Assembly (NCBI GenBank): GCA_013365325.1 | Contig: JABVXV010000350.1 | Span: forward strand, 1-63,079 | Length of the DNA: 63,079 nucleotides | Direction: 5' to 3' | DNA from: Dipetalonema caudispina | Lineage: Eukaryota > Nematoda > Chromadorea > Rhabditida > Onchocercidae | Notes under the pieces: generated by a model | What the model saw: only the letters and a program-made list of their open reading frames with translations | Databases searched by the model: none | Told to the model about the DNA's origin: nothing | Position numbers and translations under genes: made by a program | Shown here: piece by piece, positions 46,601-59,500 of the stretch | How the letters are laid out: every line of letters starts with the position of its first letter | Numbering within the stretch: position 1 is the first letter of the stretch

Positions 46601-48859
46601 TGCGCATAATTCTATGTAATGGGAGGGAAGAGGAAGGAAAAAATTATGTAATCTACTTATGTAATGACGGGTAGAATGTAGAGAACCTTTTAAAAACCAA
46701 TTAAATTTTGAGAGGTAATAATTTTTGCTTAAAACTGATGTATTCATCTTATTGGAAGAATTATACTAGCCGAAAAACCAATTTTGAATTTTAGAAACAA
46801 TATATGGTTCAAGTATGGATGTTTCATATGAAATTTGAAATAACAAATTTATTAATTCTCTGCTATCTCTCCAATGATTTTCTATTTTTATTTCTGTTTT
46901 TCTGTAATTTTATTCTTATGCGAACTTCTCTCTGACCATTACTTTCACGTAAAACACAACCGACTTTTCTTTGGGTGTTTCGAAAACCCCAAAAGAAGAC
47001 GTGGAAATATTGCTGCGTGTTAACTAATGAGAGTTAAACGATTATCATGTAATTGTATTACCGATGGAAGTTATGCTTCTCTAAATAATCTGATGCTTCC
47101 AGTACTACTACTGATAGCGCTCTATTCCTATTTATCGTATTACATCTTATCTTTTTCTTTCTTTCAAGTGCGCATGAGATTTGATGTATTTTCTATTTCT
47201 GACAAGTTTGCAAGTTTTCAAATGGACTGAAATCTGAAGTTCATTTTAGAAACTTAAAGAAAAAAAAAGGAACTCAGCATTAGCAGTAAATAAAATCAGA
47301 AAATATGGAGAAGGCGAAAGAAAAAGAAGAAATAAAAGACTTATTAAATATAGTTTCACTTTAATTGCTGTTTTTGTTTTTTTTTGATACATAATGAATT
47401 CTGAATGTTTCTTTTTCCCATCACAAATAATAACTTTCTTGCATCATTTCCTTTATGGACATCCTTTAAATATTGGTTAAGATAAAAAAAATATTTGAAA
47501 TGGGGAATAATGAAAAATACACAATAGTTTTTAATTTGAGACATAAAGGACACAAATATTTTTCTGCGTTTCAAAAAATATGTGCATATATTGTCTTTAA
47601 TATTTATGTATATAATTATATTGGACAATGCCAATGATATATATTTCTTGTCTATTTGCCTATTTCAATCTGAATTATAAATTATAGTTTAATTTTTGCA
47701 TTTTATCCTATAACTATAGTAAATATAGTTAATTGCAGAAAATGAGCAACAAGCTAAGGCAGTTAAAAATGAAGATTGATGATCGATGTTGGTAATTTTC
47801 TAATATTGGTATTTCTTCGTATGTTGGAATGTTAATATTGCCTTGACTTTTCATATTATAATATGTGTTAGTTATGCTCTTATGTCATTTGTTTGCATAA
47901 ATAGCTTTATACTTTTCTGCTATGTTGACATTTCATTATAACTGATTGAAATAATGGTATTCTGAAAGGCTGACATCTAAGCATGACAATTACATTTTCA
48001 TCCACTTGTTTTCGAATCCAAATTTTAAATACTTTTGTTACATTCCTGTATCTTATCCGTTCATTTCTTATGCAATACTTTAATCGATTTTATTCTTACC
48101 TACAAATGTTTTATCAGAGGTTATTAATGAGGCGTGATTGGTTAGACTTTTTTATTGTACATTTATCGTTTCATGTTCGAAAATACGATAGAAGCATCTG
48201 CACATATTTTACAGACTATTATTGAATAAGATTCAATTTGATGATCAGAAGAATCAATGGTTTTTGACTTCTTTCCTTCTCTAAAGTCGTTTATTTCATG
48301 TTTTATTTTTGTGTCTTACAGTTTAAAAGCTTTTTTTTTTAAAGAGATTTATATAAATTCCTGCCAATCTGATGTTTCCCATGATAGCCTCATATTCTAA
48401 ATGCATTTATTTTTACTGTTTTTTCTTTTTCTTTTTTTTATCATACTGTAAAAAAAAAAAAAGTTCCATGTTACACATTATTTTAATCAATTTCATTTTT
48501 TTCTCTTATGATCGTTTTGAATGATTTTCCGCCGATATCTTTTGAAATAAAGCATTTTTATTCATAAAAACAATTTGCAATATTATTGAACACATTCCGT
48601 AGGACTGATAAAGGGATCATTTTGCATAGTGCTACAATATTTCAAATATTTAGCACCTATCACTTTTAGTATATAATTCTAAAATTACTTCTTAAACTAC
48701 TACTTACCATTGATACGATAACATTTGTTTCTTAATCGATATGATATTATAAAATATATGACAGATAATTTAAGTATAGGCTAGGTATTTTAAAGCCTAT
48801 CAAAGTGCTAATAATAATAAATGATTAAGTGAGAAGTTTGGCTATGAAATGAGTAAAAC
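46601..48859. other. convergent intergenic region between helicase and annexin
   Basis: AT-rich with homopolymers. Open frames at 47027-47230 (+), 47356-47634 (-) and 47983-48225 (+) have no splice context or recognisable translation, and I did not call them. Confidence 0.5.
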
Positions 48860-48990
48860 TTTATTCTTAATATTGCATCCTACGAACAGGGAATTTCTGA
48901 TGAATAAAAATTTTGCATATACATACAATCAATTAGTCTCTGTTTGTTCTAATGTGTAGCATATGTAAAATATATGAATGCAAACTTAAT

Positions 48991-48996
48991 TTTATT
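48991..48996 (-). terminator. AATAAA polyadenylation signal of the annexin gene (minus strand)
   Basis: TTTATT on the plus strand is AATAAA in the annexin transcript, about 115 bases after the stop codon. A second candidate lies at 48860-48865. Confidence 0.45.
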
Positions 48997-49111
48997 AATA
49001 AAAGAAATGAGAAGAATTCAAATTACGATTTATAATCATAAGATAATGGAAATCTGTTGTAGTATTTTCAATAAAAGAGGATGAAAAATTCAAATTTAAA
49101 TTTGGATTTAA

Positions 49112-52100
49112 TTAATTGCCACGAACAAGTGCAATAAGGCCATCTTTGTATGCTCCCGAACAATCACCCTTAATGAATGATTCCAAAGTTTTGTTGTATT
49201 TTCGTTCAAATTCTTGTCGTACATCGGCAAGATCAATTTCGGAACGTGTAACAATAACACGGATTAAATCATTGTCACGTGTACCGAATCCCTAAAATTT
49301 TCATTATGTTATAAAATTTTAATCGAAAAAAAAAATTTTTCCCTTTTTTTTCTTTTCATTTTTATTTGAGATATATTCTTGATGTGATTAAACAAATGAT
49401 CAATTTAACTGATTTTTAAATCCATAATAATTTAAAAATTTTATCGGATGGATATGATAAATATATTTTGTTACCATGTAATTGATGGTATTGTAATTGA
49501 AATTATTTTCCTCATACAATAATAATTTTTATTGGTAAAATAATAATAATATTGATAGCCTACCACCATGCTATTGTAAAGTAAGGTAGCAAAATAAGCT
49601 GGTTTATTCTGCGCACATGCAACAACAGCTAATAAGCCATCTTTGACATCACCGCTAAATTCAGCTTCAATTGCTTTCTCAATTGTATGATTTGTTACCT
49701 AAAAAAAAAAAAAAAAAAAAAAAAAAAATGCTCGTAAAACAAAAAAATTTAAGTAAAATCTTAATTTTGATAATGATGAATGCTTAAAATTTTGAAGAAA
49801 ACAAAGAAAATTTCAAATTTCAAAATTGAACTATAATGCTAGATTAAATTTGTTACAAATTTATGCAATAATATAAGTTATTTTAAAAAAAAAATAATAA
49901 GTGGTAAAAAAAAAAAATACACAAATGGGATGGAATTTAAAAACTTGAAAATATTCTAGTCAGATTGAATTTTTTTTTCTTTTTTTTTTTTTTGCTTCAA
50001 ACTTACTAACCTTTTGATATTCTTGAAAGATAAGTCTTAATTGTGCATAATTTTGTGAAGCTAAAATAGCATTAAAGCATGATTCATCGGTACCAAGACG
50101 TTGCTCACCAGCTTTATATAATTTTTTAGCATCCTAAAAATGATAACATTATTAGCCGGAAGATTTTTTTTTCAAATTACAACTAATAAAAAAAGAAAAA
50201 TATTTTGTACACTATCATTAGAAGATAGGTTTTAATTCATTTAAAATTAATTCCCTAAAGGAATACAAATTTGTCAATAAGCCTCTTTTTTTTTTTTTTT
50301 TTTTTTCTGAAGAGCATCAAATGCCTATATTATAGTTTTATTAATCGTAATTTCTTTCGTTTATTAATTTCTTGTTCTGTTAGTCCTAAAATTTCAAACG
50401 TAATATTCGTGAAATTTTTTGATTTTTTGATTTTAAAAAGTTTGTAATTTTCATTTATATTATCGATATATGCATAAACAAATTTATCATAACATAAATT
50501 TGATGAATACTATGTAAATTTTATATTTATGTATAAGATTATGTATGTATTTCGATTGTTATAATACAAGTAATACCCGAAAAGCTAACCTGATTAGCAC
50601 GTAACGTATCAGTTTGCATACTTTCATCACGTCCACCATTACACAACGATACGAGTAATCGTTTAAAATGTCCACTTGTTTCATCAATTAAATCTTTTTC
50701 TAATGTTGATTTATACATTTGCTGATAAACGTTACGTAATTCAGCAATTTGAGCATTCGTCCGTGAACACATAATTTCGATTAGCACTGATTCTTTTGTA
50801 CCCAAACCCTACAAAAATTTAAATTTAATTGCTATAATAAAATTTTAATACCATGATACCTATGGAATATATTATTGTATATCTCTTCTATAAATTAAAG
50901 ACATTTGAAAGTGTAATTTCAAGTATCCAAGTGAATAGGCATCGAAATATTTAAGTAATCAGTTACTAAATACGTCTTTAATTAATTGGCTAATTTATCG
51001 TCCCCTTATAATTTCAAATATTTACGTAATCAAGCATCGAAATACTCAAGCAACTAATCATCAAATAGGCATTTGATAATCGGTTAATGCATAATTTTTT
51101 TTATAATTTCAAGTATTTGAGTAATTAATTATCTTAGTAAATAATTATTTGAATACTTTATAAATATTTACTAGCTGTACTTCTCATAATCTCTTTTCCA
51201 CTTTGAAATTACTTCTCATAATCTCTTTTCCACTTTGAAATTACTTCTCATAATCTCTTTTCCACTTTGAAATTAAATATTTCACTTGTACAATTCTTCA
51301 TTTGAAATTTATAACCGTACAAATATTTGACAAAGCTGGTGATATGTATGAAAAGAAAAGAGACGGAATGCTAAAATTTAAAAAAATATAAAATTTCTGA
51401 AATTGATACTTCCATAGCTTTGTGAAGTTGTTGAGCATCATATCGTGCCGGTGGTTCCATTAGTGCCAGTATCAAATCTTCAAAATCACCCGACAGCTCA
51501 CTTTTCAAATCATTTATAAGATCTTTACCGTACATTGTTTTATAAGCTGCCGCAATTTGTTGACGCTAAAATCTCAAAAAATAAAATGTCAGAAATTGGC
51601 ATTTAAAATCTATAAGAAAGAAAACGAAAAATAATTGAGCAGCTGAAAATTATATTCGAAAATGCATGTATAAGGTGTGAATTTTATATAAACTATTTAT
51701 TTATTTGTAAAATATATCATAAATATTTAAAAAATAATTCGAAGTTTTATTAACTACTTAAAGAATTATTAGAGATTAAATTAATTTTTTTAATTTTTAA
51801 ATAAAATTAAAAAAAGAAAATTTCTATTACAGAAAGAAACCTGGAAATTAACTCTACCACAGAGTACAATAATAACTTTATTTTTGTCACAACCCAAGCC
51901 TTTCATTGCTTTACGCAATGTTTCAGCATCAGTATTCGGATTAAAAGCTTGATATGGACGTAACGATGGTACTCCTTGCATACCTGGAAATTATTTCTAA
52001 TAAATAACCAAAGGGAGAATGTTGAAGGTCGAAGGTTAAGCTACGCGAACATATCATTTTTTGCTTGTAAGTAATATTTGCAGTTAAGAATTATTAACAA

Positions 52101-55100
52101 AACAATTTCAAAGTAATGAAATAATTTTAGCGAGTTATTCATTCTCTTCCCTAATTTTAGATATAGTTCTGGAATTCCAATTATTTCTGGAAAAGTTACA
52201 AGGCGAAAGATTTAAATCGATAGGGTAGGAAAAATTATATATTCTTATTTATATGTTAAAAGCTTAATTCAAAATACATAAAATTATTAAAAATTTTCCA
52301 TTATAAGTATATACTTCTCAGTTTTAGCGATTAAATTTATCATTGTCTTTTTGTTAGCTTAAAAGTATGCAAAATAAAATGTATTTTCTATATTGCAAAA
52401 ATAGAGATACGAATAGATTAATGCTAGCAAAAGTTAGAGTATTGAAAAGAATGAAATTTTGCATATATATGCATACATAATTATGTTATAAAATAGATCT
52501 GCTTGTTTTTTTATTCTTTTTAAATTGAAAATTATTGAGAGAAATTTTTAAAAATTACATATGCCTATTAAATACTACAATAATTAATGCGCTTATTTCA
52601 TTCACAAGTGAATTATATCGTAACTCATGTGAAGATCATGAAACGATTGGAATACAGATCATATTGACCAAAAAAAAAAAAAAAAAAAAACTGATCAAAA
52701 AGAAAAACGTTTCAAAAAATATGTTCAGATGGTAACAAAAATAATTTTGATCGACCAAAGTATAATTCTATTTGTTAAGATTTCATTGAAAAATCGATAA
52801 TATTATTCAATATAACAGTAATTTCTATCTTATTTTATTTTGATAATTAAATTTTGACGAAAAAAAGTGAGAATAATTGGAAATAAAACAAACATATTAA
52901 ATATAAAAATCAATATGTATGAACTAACAAAAACAATTATACAAACAAATTTACCGAAAAAAATTCATCACATTCGATAAAAATTACAATGTGTACAGAG
53001 AAGAATGCAAATTTTGAAAAGAATAATAGAGTAATCCTAATTTTAAAATAAAAAATTACGATAAAATAAGAAATTCTAATTTTTTTTAATCAGCAAATGT
53101 AATTATAAACTGATAAATTATTTTGCAATAATTTTTGAAAAACTGAAAAAAAGTGGAAAATGAAAACAAGCCAGTAAAAAGAGAAGAGATGATAAACAAG
53201 TTTTATTGATGATGACTAAGTGATTTATGTACTATTTCATCATCATAATTATTTTAAATTTTAAAATTATGATTCATTGCATGACAGACATTGTTTACTA
53301 ATGTATTATAGTATTTTAAAACCAAAAATTATTTCAATTAATTTTGCATTGGAATTATTTCGGAATTTTTTTAGAAATTTTGAGATATTTATTTGGGGAA
53401 TAATTACTTCGTCATTTCCCATTTACAAATTTGTTAGCGGAGTGATTTATTGAAAAAAAAAAAACGAAAAGTTCAGAACAAACTTGTTCCTTTCTTTCTT
53501 TTTAATTACGAAACAATGCGTTCCATTTTTATGAAACAATTAAATTCTTAACAAATATTTATAATTTTCGTATTGAACAAACAACTTTGTCAACCAATTT
53601 AATACATTACTTCAAAAGAAAATTTATTGCATTGATTTTTCAAAAAAATCCAATTTTCTTTTATAAAAAAAAGAAGAAAAAAAAATCTTTCCACTCAAAT
53701 GTTTTTTTTTTTATTTATTTATTATTTTGAATATTTTTGCGGAATAAAAATAGTAATGACAAAAGGATTGGAAGAGATTTGTTGGAGAAAATAAATTTTT
53801 AAATGTTTAAAATGAAACAAAAAATAAATAACTAACAAAAAAACATTTGTTCCGTTATTTTCTTACTATATTACGAATATAAATATAAATATTAATATTA
53901 CAATAAGATATTGGAAAATTAATAATTCCTACTTTTTAATTTATAATTTTTCCCTTATTGAAGAACGATCAAAAAAAAAAAAGTTTCAACAAATCAATAA
54001 ATATCCAATAATTAGAAAATAAAATGACATAGGTATTGAATATTTGTAATACGATTGAAAATAGCTAGTATCAAAATTATCGACAGATACTACTAATTAA
54101 TCCTTCACATATATACAAAATATACTAATTGAAAAAAGAAAAATTAATCGATACTTGATGACTATTTTAAGTATGATTAAATGAAAATGTAAAATAACAT
54201 ATTTGATGTTATCTACAGCAATTATTTTTTTGTTATCAATTTGTAAACTATTATTGATGCATAATTTTCTAAAGATAAATGCATCGATTGGTTTTTTTTT
54301 TTTTGAATTTTTTTTAGGAAAAAAAAAAATAAGAAATTTTAAATAAAACTATCAATAAGATTCGATAAAGATATTACAAACTTGCTATAACAAACACAAC
54401 TATGAAGAAATATTGGTACGAATTAACAAATATTGTCAGACATTAAATACTTGAAAGGTCATTACAGTTATTCAATGTCCAACTTTCCAAGGTTAATAAG
54501 ATGGAATATAATTGTTTTCCAATGGTTTGTATACAGTGTTTGATCATTTTGCATTATCATTAAACTTTGGTAAACACTTCAACTATTCCATCAAAAAGGA
54601 TGGAATAGTTTAAGTTTTTACCAAAAATTGACAAATCAAATTTTTTTTTTTTTTTGACAAATCAAATTATTGGACTTATTTAATTAAACATTTCGTAAAA
54701 GTGACAAATATTTAAGATGTTTCCTTCCTTTATAAATGTTTAATTTCATTTTCACTAATAAAAACATCCTAATTTTATCATTAAAACTTATCATTTAGAA
54801 TTTTTTCACTAATTTACCACTCAAAAGTGATCATTTTATCAGATCAGATAAAATTAGAAAACAAAAAAAGAAGTAAGGCAAAAAAAAACGACAAATTAGA
54901 AAAGTAGGAAGGAATGAGAGAAAAATATAATTAAGCCTTAGAGATTGAAAATGAATGTGAGGCGAAAAATTGACGGAGTGGCAAGAAAAGAAAGGATTTA
55001 ATTAACTTTTAAAAATCGATAAGTAGTATGCATGGGATGAAAAAGTAACGAAAAAGGAGGAGAAGAAAAGTGAGAGCAAATGTTCAGTAATATGAACAAA

Positions 55101-57994
55101 GCAAAAAGCATAAAATTATAATAGAAATATAAAATTAAAGAAAAAATGAAAAGTTGAAATGAAAGTATAAAAATAAAGTTTAATATAAAACTGCAACAAA
55201 TAACAAACTATCTTAAGTGAATATGGGCGAATATGGGCGGGAAGTTGTAGAAAATGCAAAAGAGAAAAGATCGATACTATAAATTGCATAAATTGATGAT
55301 AATGAAAATGGGAGATACGAAATAATAATCAAATTTACCTAAATGTAACTTAATAAAAATTTATTCCATTATGTGATTACTGACATAGTTGTCAACAATT
55401 AATGTATTCTGTTGGTATTCTTTGCTAAGACTACTTGCAAATATCTTATCTGAAGGTAATATGAGGTCATTGAATGTTGAAAATGTAAACAAATGACTTG
55501 GTATGAGAGGTAAATAAAAGTCAACATCTATCATAATTTTATCGGGATAATTAAATTTGAACTTGATAAAGTCAAAGGAGAAATCGATTTGGAAATTGTA
55601 ACTGTGAATTTGCGTATGAAACGAATATATATATATATATATATAAATCGTTAAATCAATTTATTCTATGAAATTAAAGTAAATATGACATGTTTACTCT
55701 TTCGGAAATTATTTCAATGATATCGAAACAGTAAGTTTTATGCGAGAATTCTATCAGAAAACGCGGCAACTATCGTAAATACGATACTGAGGAAAGCTTA
55801 CCAGAACCAGGTGGTCCATAACTGCCGCTTATTTGGCCAGGTCCAAATCTTTGATGCGAGTAGCCAATAGGCCCGATTGGGTAAGAAGGTTGCCCCGAGT
55901 AACTTTGTTGGGTTGGATAACCTCCATGTAAACCAGGATAACCTCCTTGTAGACTTGGATAACCTCCTTGTTGACCTGGATAACCTCCTTGTTGACTTGG
56001 ATAACTTCCTTGCTGGCCGGAATAACCTCCTTGTTGACCTGGATAACCTCCTTGCTGACTTGGATAACCTCCTTGCTGACCGGGATAATTTCCTGGATAA
56101 CTTCCTTGCTGACTTGGATAACCTCCTTGCTGGCCTGGATAACCTCCTTGTAGACTTGGATAACCTCCTTGTTGACCTGGATAACCTCCTTGTTGACTTG
56201 GATAACCTCCTTGCTGGCCGGAATAACCACCTTGTTGACCAGGATAGCTGCCTAATTGTGTTGGGTAACCATCCTGCTGACCAGAAAGACCACCACCTGT
56301 CAAACTCGAATCATTCATTTATTGTTATCAGTTATTGTCATAACCATTATTCTATGAATTCTCTTGTAGAATATAAATTAAAAAATCATAAGATTTCTTT
56401 AATTTTGAGAAATTCTAAATTCGAATTTATTAGAAACCAAATAAATAATGCCATGATTAAAAAAGTTGAAAAATGTGAATCAATGCGAAAGAAAGCTAAT
56501 GAATAATAAAGTAAACATTGCTTTTAGATAAGCATTTCATCGTTACAAAGCTATATTTACAAACATTGTTAATTTTAACCAAAAACTTTCGCAACATGTC
56601 AGCTATCAACAAAGATACATCATTTCATTTCAAACACTATTGAAATACTTAATAATAAAATTTAAAAAAAAATCATTCGTCCGAAAAATATTTATTAAAA
56701 TTTCGCTTCATTCAATTATTCACCACTTCATTTGATTGAAAACAAAATCTAACTATAATTGACCAAAGAAATAACACATAAAAACATCCCAAATTTATTC
56801 GCATAATTAATTATTCATTTAGAAAATATTTATTTAAACATTACTTTATTCCATTATTCATTATTTAATTCCTCATTGCTTATTTCATACTTAAACATTT
56901 TGAAAAATACCTATACTACTTATACCAATCATTGATAATCAGTTGTAATCCAAAATGATTTTACCGGAAAAAATATATACCTGGTTGCTGTTGTCCATCA
57001 TTCCTATTCCTATTACCATCTTGTTGCATATTTTGTAAACCCTAAAAAATAGTATTATATATTTACAATTTGAATATTTTAAATGTATAAATTAAGCAAA
57101 TCTATTTGAATTTTAAAAAACTTAAATCTACCAAAAATTATCATTTAAATGTTGAATTCTAAAATATGACTTATGTTTTGAGTTATTCTTTCTCAAATTA
57201 TTTAAATGAAATAAATAGATTTAAATTATTCAAATTATTTCAACCATATTGGAAAACAACAAAGAGCAAAAGGAGATAAAATAACAAATAACAATACAAA
57301 ATAAGAAAGTACAAAATACTTCGATATATTTGAATTTTTTTTTAAATGCACAATATTTTATATTATTATTCATTAGAAGCAATGATAATGAATGGGGGAA
57401 AAAAAAAACGCCGGATTAAATTTTTAATTAACAGTTATAATAATTTATCATTCAAGGAGAAGGGCAGTTTAGCAAAAGGTCAAAGCATAGTACTGATATT
57501 TCTCAAAAAGTTTTTTTTTTCTTTGATGTAAAATTTCCCATAAATGAAAATCCTTTAATAACGATCCAATCCAAATTATTCACTCTTACATTTTGACAAT
57601 AAATTTATTCGTAAAAAAAAAAAAAAAAAATCAACTTCTCATTATTATCCAATAAACTAACAAAAATGAATTACAGCTTAAAGTCAATAATTTTTATCAA
57701 CATCTTCAAATAAATCATCACCATTATCAAGCAATAATTAGTGATGCTATTTGTTATCAATAATCAATGGTAATTTAGATATTATCAGCTTTAATTAAAT
57801 ACTTTTAAATGGCAAAAAAATCCATTGATACTAAAATAGGAATTAAATATATGCAAATATTTGAATGTTAACTTAATTATTACCTTCAATATTTATCCAA
57901 ATTCTTAGAAGTGAAAGAAAGCGGAAAAAATTTTAAAATTTACTTTTGTAACTTCATTGAGAATAGTACTGAAAAGTTGTGACTTAAGTGGCAT
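49112..57994 (-). CDS. annexin with Gly/Tyr/Pro/Gln-rich repeat tail, 9 exons, 519 aa
   Basis: Annexins bind acidic phospholipid membranes in a calcium-dependent way and act in membrane traffic and repair. Exons in coding order are 57994-57944, 57041-56981, 56296-55802, 51983-51841, 51565-51410, 50808-50590, 50133-50011, 49698-49567 and 49291-49112. All are in phase. Residues 1-37 start [17 protein letters not shown]. Residues 38 to about 203 are a tail of [14 protein letters not shown] heptads, like the tails of annexins A7 and A11. Four annexin repeats follow, with calcium-loop sequences [24 protein letters not shown] and GFGTRDND. The first loop has Cys in place of Thr and no acidic residue after the Asp, so its calcium affinity may be changed. 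The protein ends IALVRGN. A 3.8 kb intron separates tail from core. An in-frame ATG at 56318 could start a form without the first two exons. Confidence 0.93.
50910..51165. repeat. degenerate direct repeats in an annexin intron
   Basis: Blocks that begin TAATTTCAAGTAT or TAATTTCAAATAT recur about every 95-110 bases (near 50910, 51008 and 51106). They share GCATCGAAATA and TAATCA-type words. They are old, weakly conserved tandem repeats directly before the 32 bp triplicate. Confidence 0.5.
51179..51274. repeat. 32 bp unit repeated three times, annexin intron
   Basis: The unit begins ACTTCTCATAATCTC and ends CCACTTTGAAATT. It occurs three times in a row with no visible mismatch, which points to recent tandem amplification and likely copy-number variation. 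Confidence 0.93.
51984..55801 (-). other. large annexin intron between tail and core exons
   Basis: This 3.8 kb intron is very AT-rich and holds no exon that I can support. It contains the hairpin at 54569-54622 and a purine-rich block at about 54880-55130. It separates the repeat-tail exon from the annexin core, so tail and core could be spliced or transcribed independently. Confidence 0.6.
54569..54622. ncRNA. near-perfect 24 bp hairpin in an annexin intron
   Basis: GGTAAACACTTCAACTATTC with its next bases CATC (54569-54592) pairs with 54599-54622 with two mismatches. A six-base A-rich loop separates the arms, and pairing continues a few bases outward (CTTT/AAAA). The size is like a small-RNA precursor or the remnant of a tiny inverted-repeat transposon. 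There is no proof of transcription beyond its place in the intron, and the short loop is less usual for a microRNA. Confidence 0.3.
55820..56285. repeat. 21 bp coding tandem repeat of the annexin tail
   Basis: The 21-base units encode the heptads [21 protein letters not shown] and YPSLQGG on the minus strand. Variants alternate in a partly regular order, which suggests duplication of blocks of several units. All three minus-strand frames and a plus-strand frame stay open here, so the opposite-strand ORFs are artefacts. Confidence 0.92.
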
Positions 57995-58040
57995 TGTTGT
58001 TTGTTCGGAACTTTCGGAGACTTGTAGCAGTAAGGTAGAA

Positions 58041-58052
58041 CTAAAATATATT
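58041..58052 (-). promoter_or_regulatory. probable spliced-leader acceptor of the annexin gene
   Basis: On the minus strand AATATATTTTAG ends 46 bases before the annexin ATG, with no visible upstream exon. It fits trans-splicing of the first exon. Confidence 0.4.
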
Positions 58053-58366
58053 AAAGTTTAAAGTTTAAATTTTGCTTAATCATCGATCGATGATGTTAAC
58101 GATGATGAAATTTAAATAAACAAAAAAAAAAAAAAGAAAAATAGTAACAATAAAAGCGAGTGATGATGACTCATCAAGATATATCATAGTAAATAATGAT
58201 GATTCAGAGATACTAACATTCTATTATCACTTAACATTTTGAGATGATATTCACGAAATTATTATCAATATAAATGGTATTTTCTTTACACACTTTCAGT
58301 GTAAATAAATGCCAAAAAAAAAGAAGGAAAAAAATAATAAATAGTTAAATTTGTACAAGTTATACA

Positions 58367-58490
58367 TTAATCATCGATTTATTGATTCCTTAAGCTAAAT
58401 TATTTCGCCGAAAATGCAATAAATTATAAGTTAATCAATGATTTATTGATTACTCGGAGTATATTATTTCGTCAAAAATCCTACAAATAG
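58367..58490. repeat. 64 bp diverged tandem duplication
   Basis: Two units start TTAATCATCGATTTATTGATT at 58367 (last base excluded from the match count) and TTAATCAATGATTTATTGAT at 58431. Both continue through ATTATTTCG and CAAAAATC/GAAAATGC-type ends. The units differ by scattered substitutions. Confidence 0.7.
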
Positions 58491-58595
58491 TGAAAGATTA
58501 TTTATGAAATTATGTCAATTTAAAAAAATTAGACTAGAAAAAAAATAGAAATATGAAAAAATTAATTATAAAAATTTGCAAACTGAATGATTTAA

Positions 58596-58596
<1 letters not shown>

Positions 58597-58643
<47 letters not shown>
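58597..58643. repeat. poly(A) run of about 46 bases
   Basis: A very long homopolymer. Its true length is hard to assemble correctly. It is not preceded by any sequence that looks like a retrocopy or SINE. Confidence 0.9.
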
Positions 58644-58646
<3 letters not shown>

Positions 58647-58757
58647 ATATCTGAATAATAATAGGAGTACTTTTGGTTGAAATAAACAAATCAATTGAAT
58701 AATGTTCAACTTTCCAATGTTCGATCAAAATTTGTGAAAATACAAGTTTTCTTCTAC

Positions 58758-58790
58758 ACTATCATCATTATCATCATCGTCATCATCATC

Positions 58791-58842
<52 letters not shown>
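58758..58842. repeat. (ATC)n trinucleotide array
   Basis: ATC/TCA triplets with a few ATT and ACC interruptions, about 800 bases upstream of the annexin start. Confidence 0.93.
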
Positions 58843-58843
<1 letters not shown>

Positions 58844-59059
58844 GTCAACAATTTATTTCGTAAATTTCTTTTTTTTTTCTTTTCATTAAAATAATATAAA
58901 GATTGGGTAAATGAAGTTTTTAAATGGTGATTATAAATATTGTTGCTACGGCTACTACAGATGACGATTGATGATGATGTTGATAATAATGATAATAATT
59001 ATGGCTAATAATTATCACGATTATCAGAATGAAATGCTGTAAGCATTGGTATTGTTAAA

Positions 59060-59074
59060 TTGTCGTTGCTGTCG

Positions 59075-59105
<31 letters not shown>

Positions 59106-59110
59106 TATTG
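59060..59110. repeat. (GTT)/(GCT)n trinucleotide array
   Basis: Seven or more consecutive GCT triplets follow GTT and GTC triplets (CAG on the other strand). It could encode poly-Gln or poly-Leu, but the flanks are not coding-like, so I treat it as a microsatellite. Confidence 0.85.
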
Positions 59111-59474
59111 CTGATGGCATTATTTGATGTTCAACCAATTGTATGTCCCGATCGATAATGTGAATTGATTGGTTGAAAAAACAAAAAATGGGAAGAGAAC
59201 GGGAGAAAAAAAGATAAAATTGAAATGAAACACAACTGTCGAACGTTAATGTTTATTGACGAAAAGGAAAAATTGAATCAATTTTTTGACAATTAAAATT
59301 AATCTATTGTACGGAGGAAATCTTACAAAATTGATTATCTATTATCGTAAATTGTAAATTAAATTCTTTTCAAAATTTCTGGTTTTTCGTTTTTTTTTTT
59401 TCTTTTTCATAAATTGTCAGCATTGTCTGTTTTTTAATTTGCAAATCACCTGAAATGAAATATTGTTTTTTCCT

Positions 59475-59500
59475 CCTCTCTCTCTCTCTCTCTCTCTCTT
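59475..59500. repeat. (CT)n dinucleotide run
   Basis: A pure CT run of about 25 bases within a longer pyrimidine tract. Confidence 0.93.

Noticed and set aside
55877..56506. 209-residue plus-strand frame and 133-residue second minus-strand frame over the annexin tail
   Set aside because: Both are shadows of the 21-base coding repeat. Only the Gly/Tyr/Pro/Gln frame joins in phase to the annexin exons on either side.
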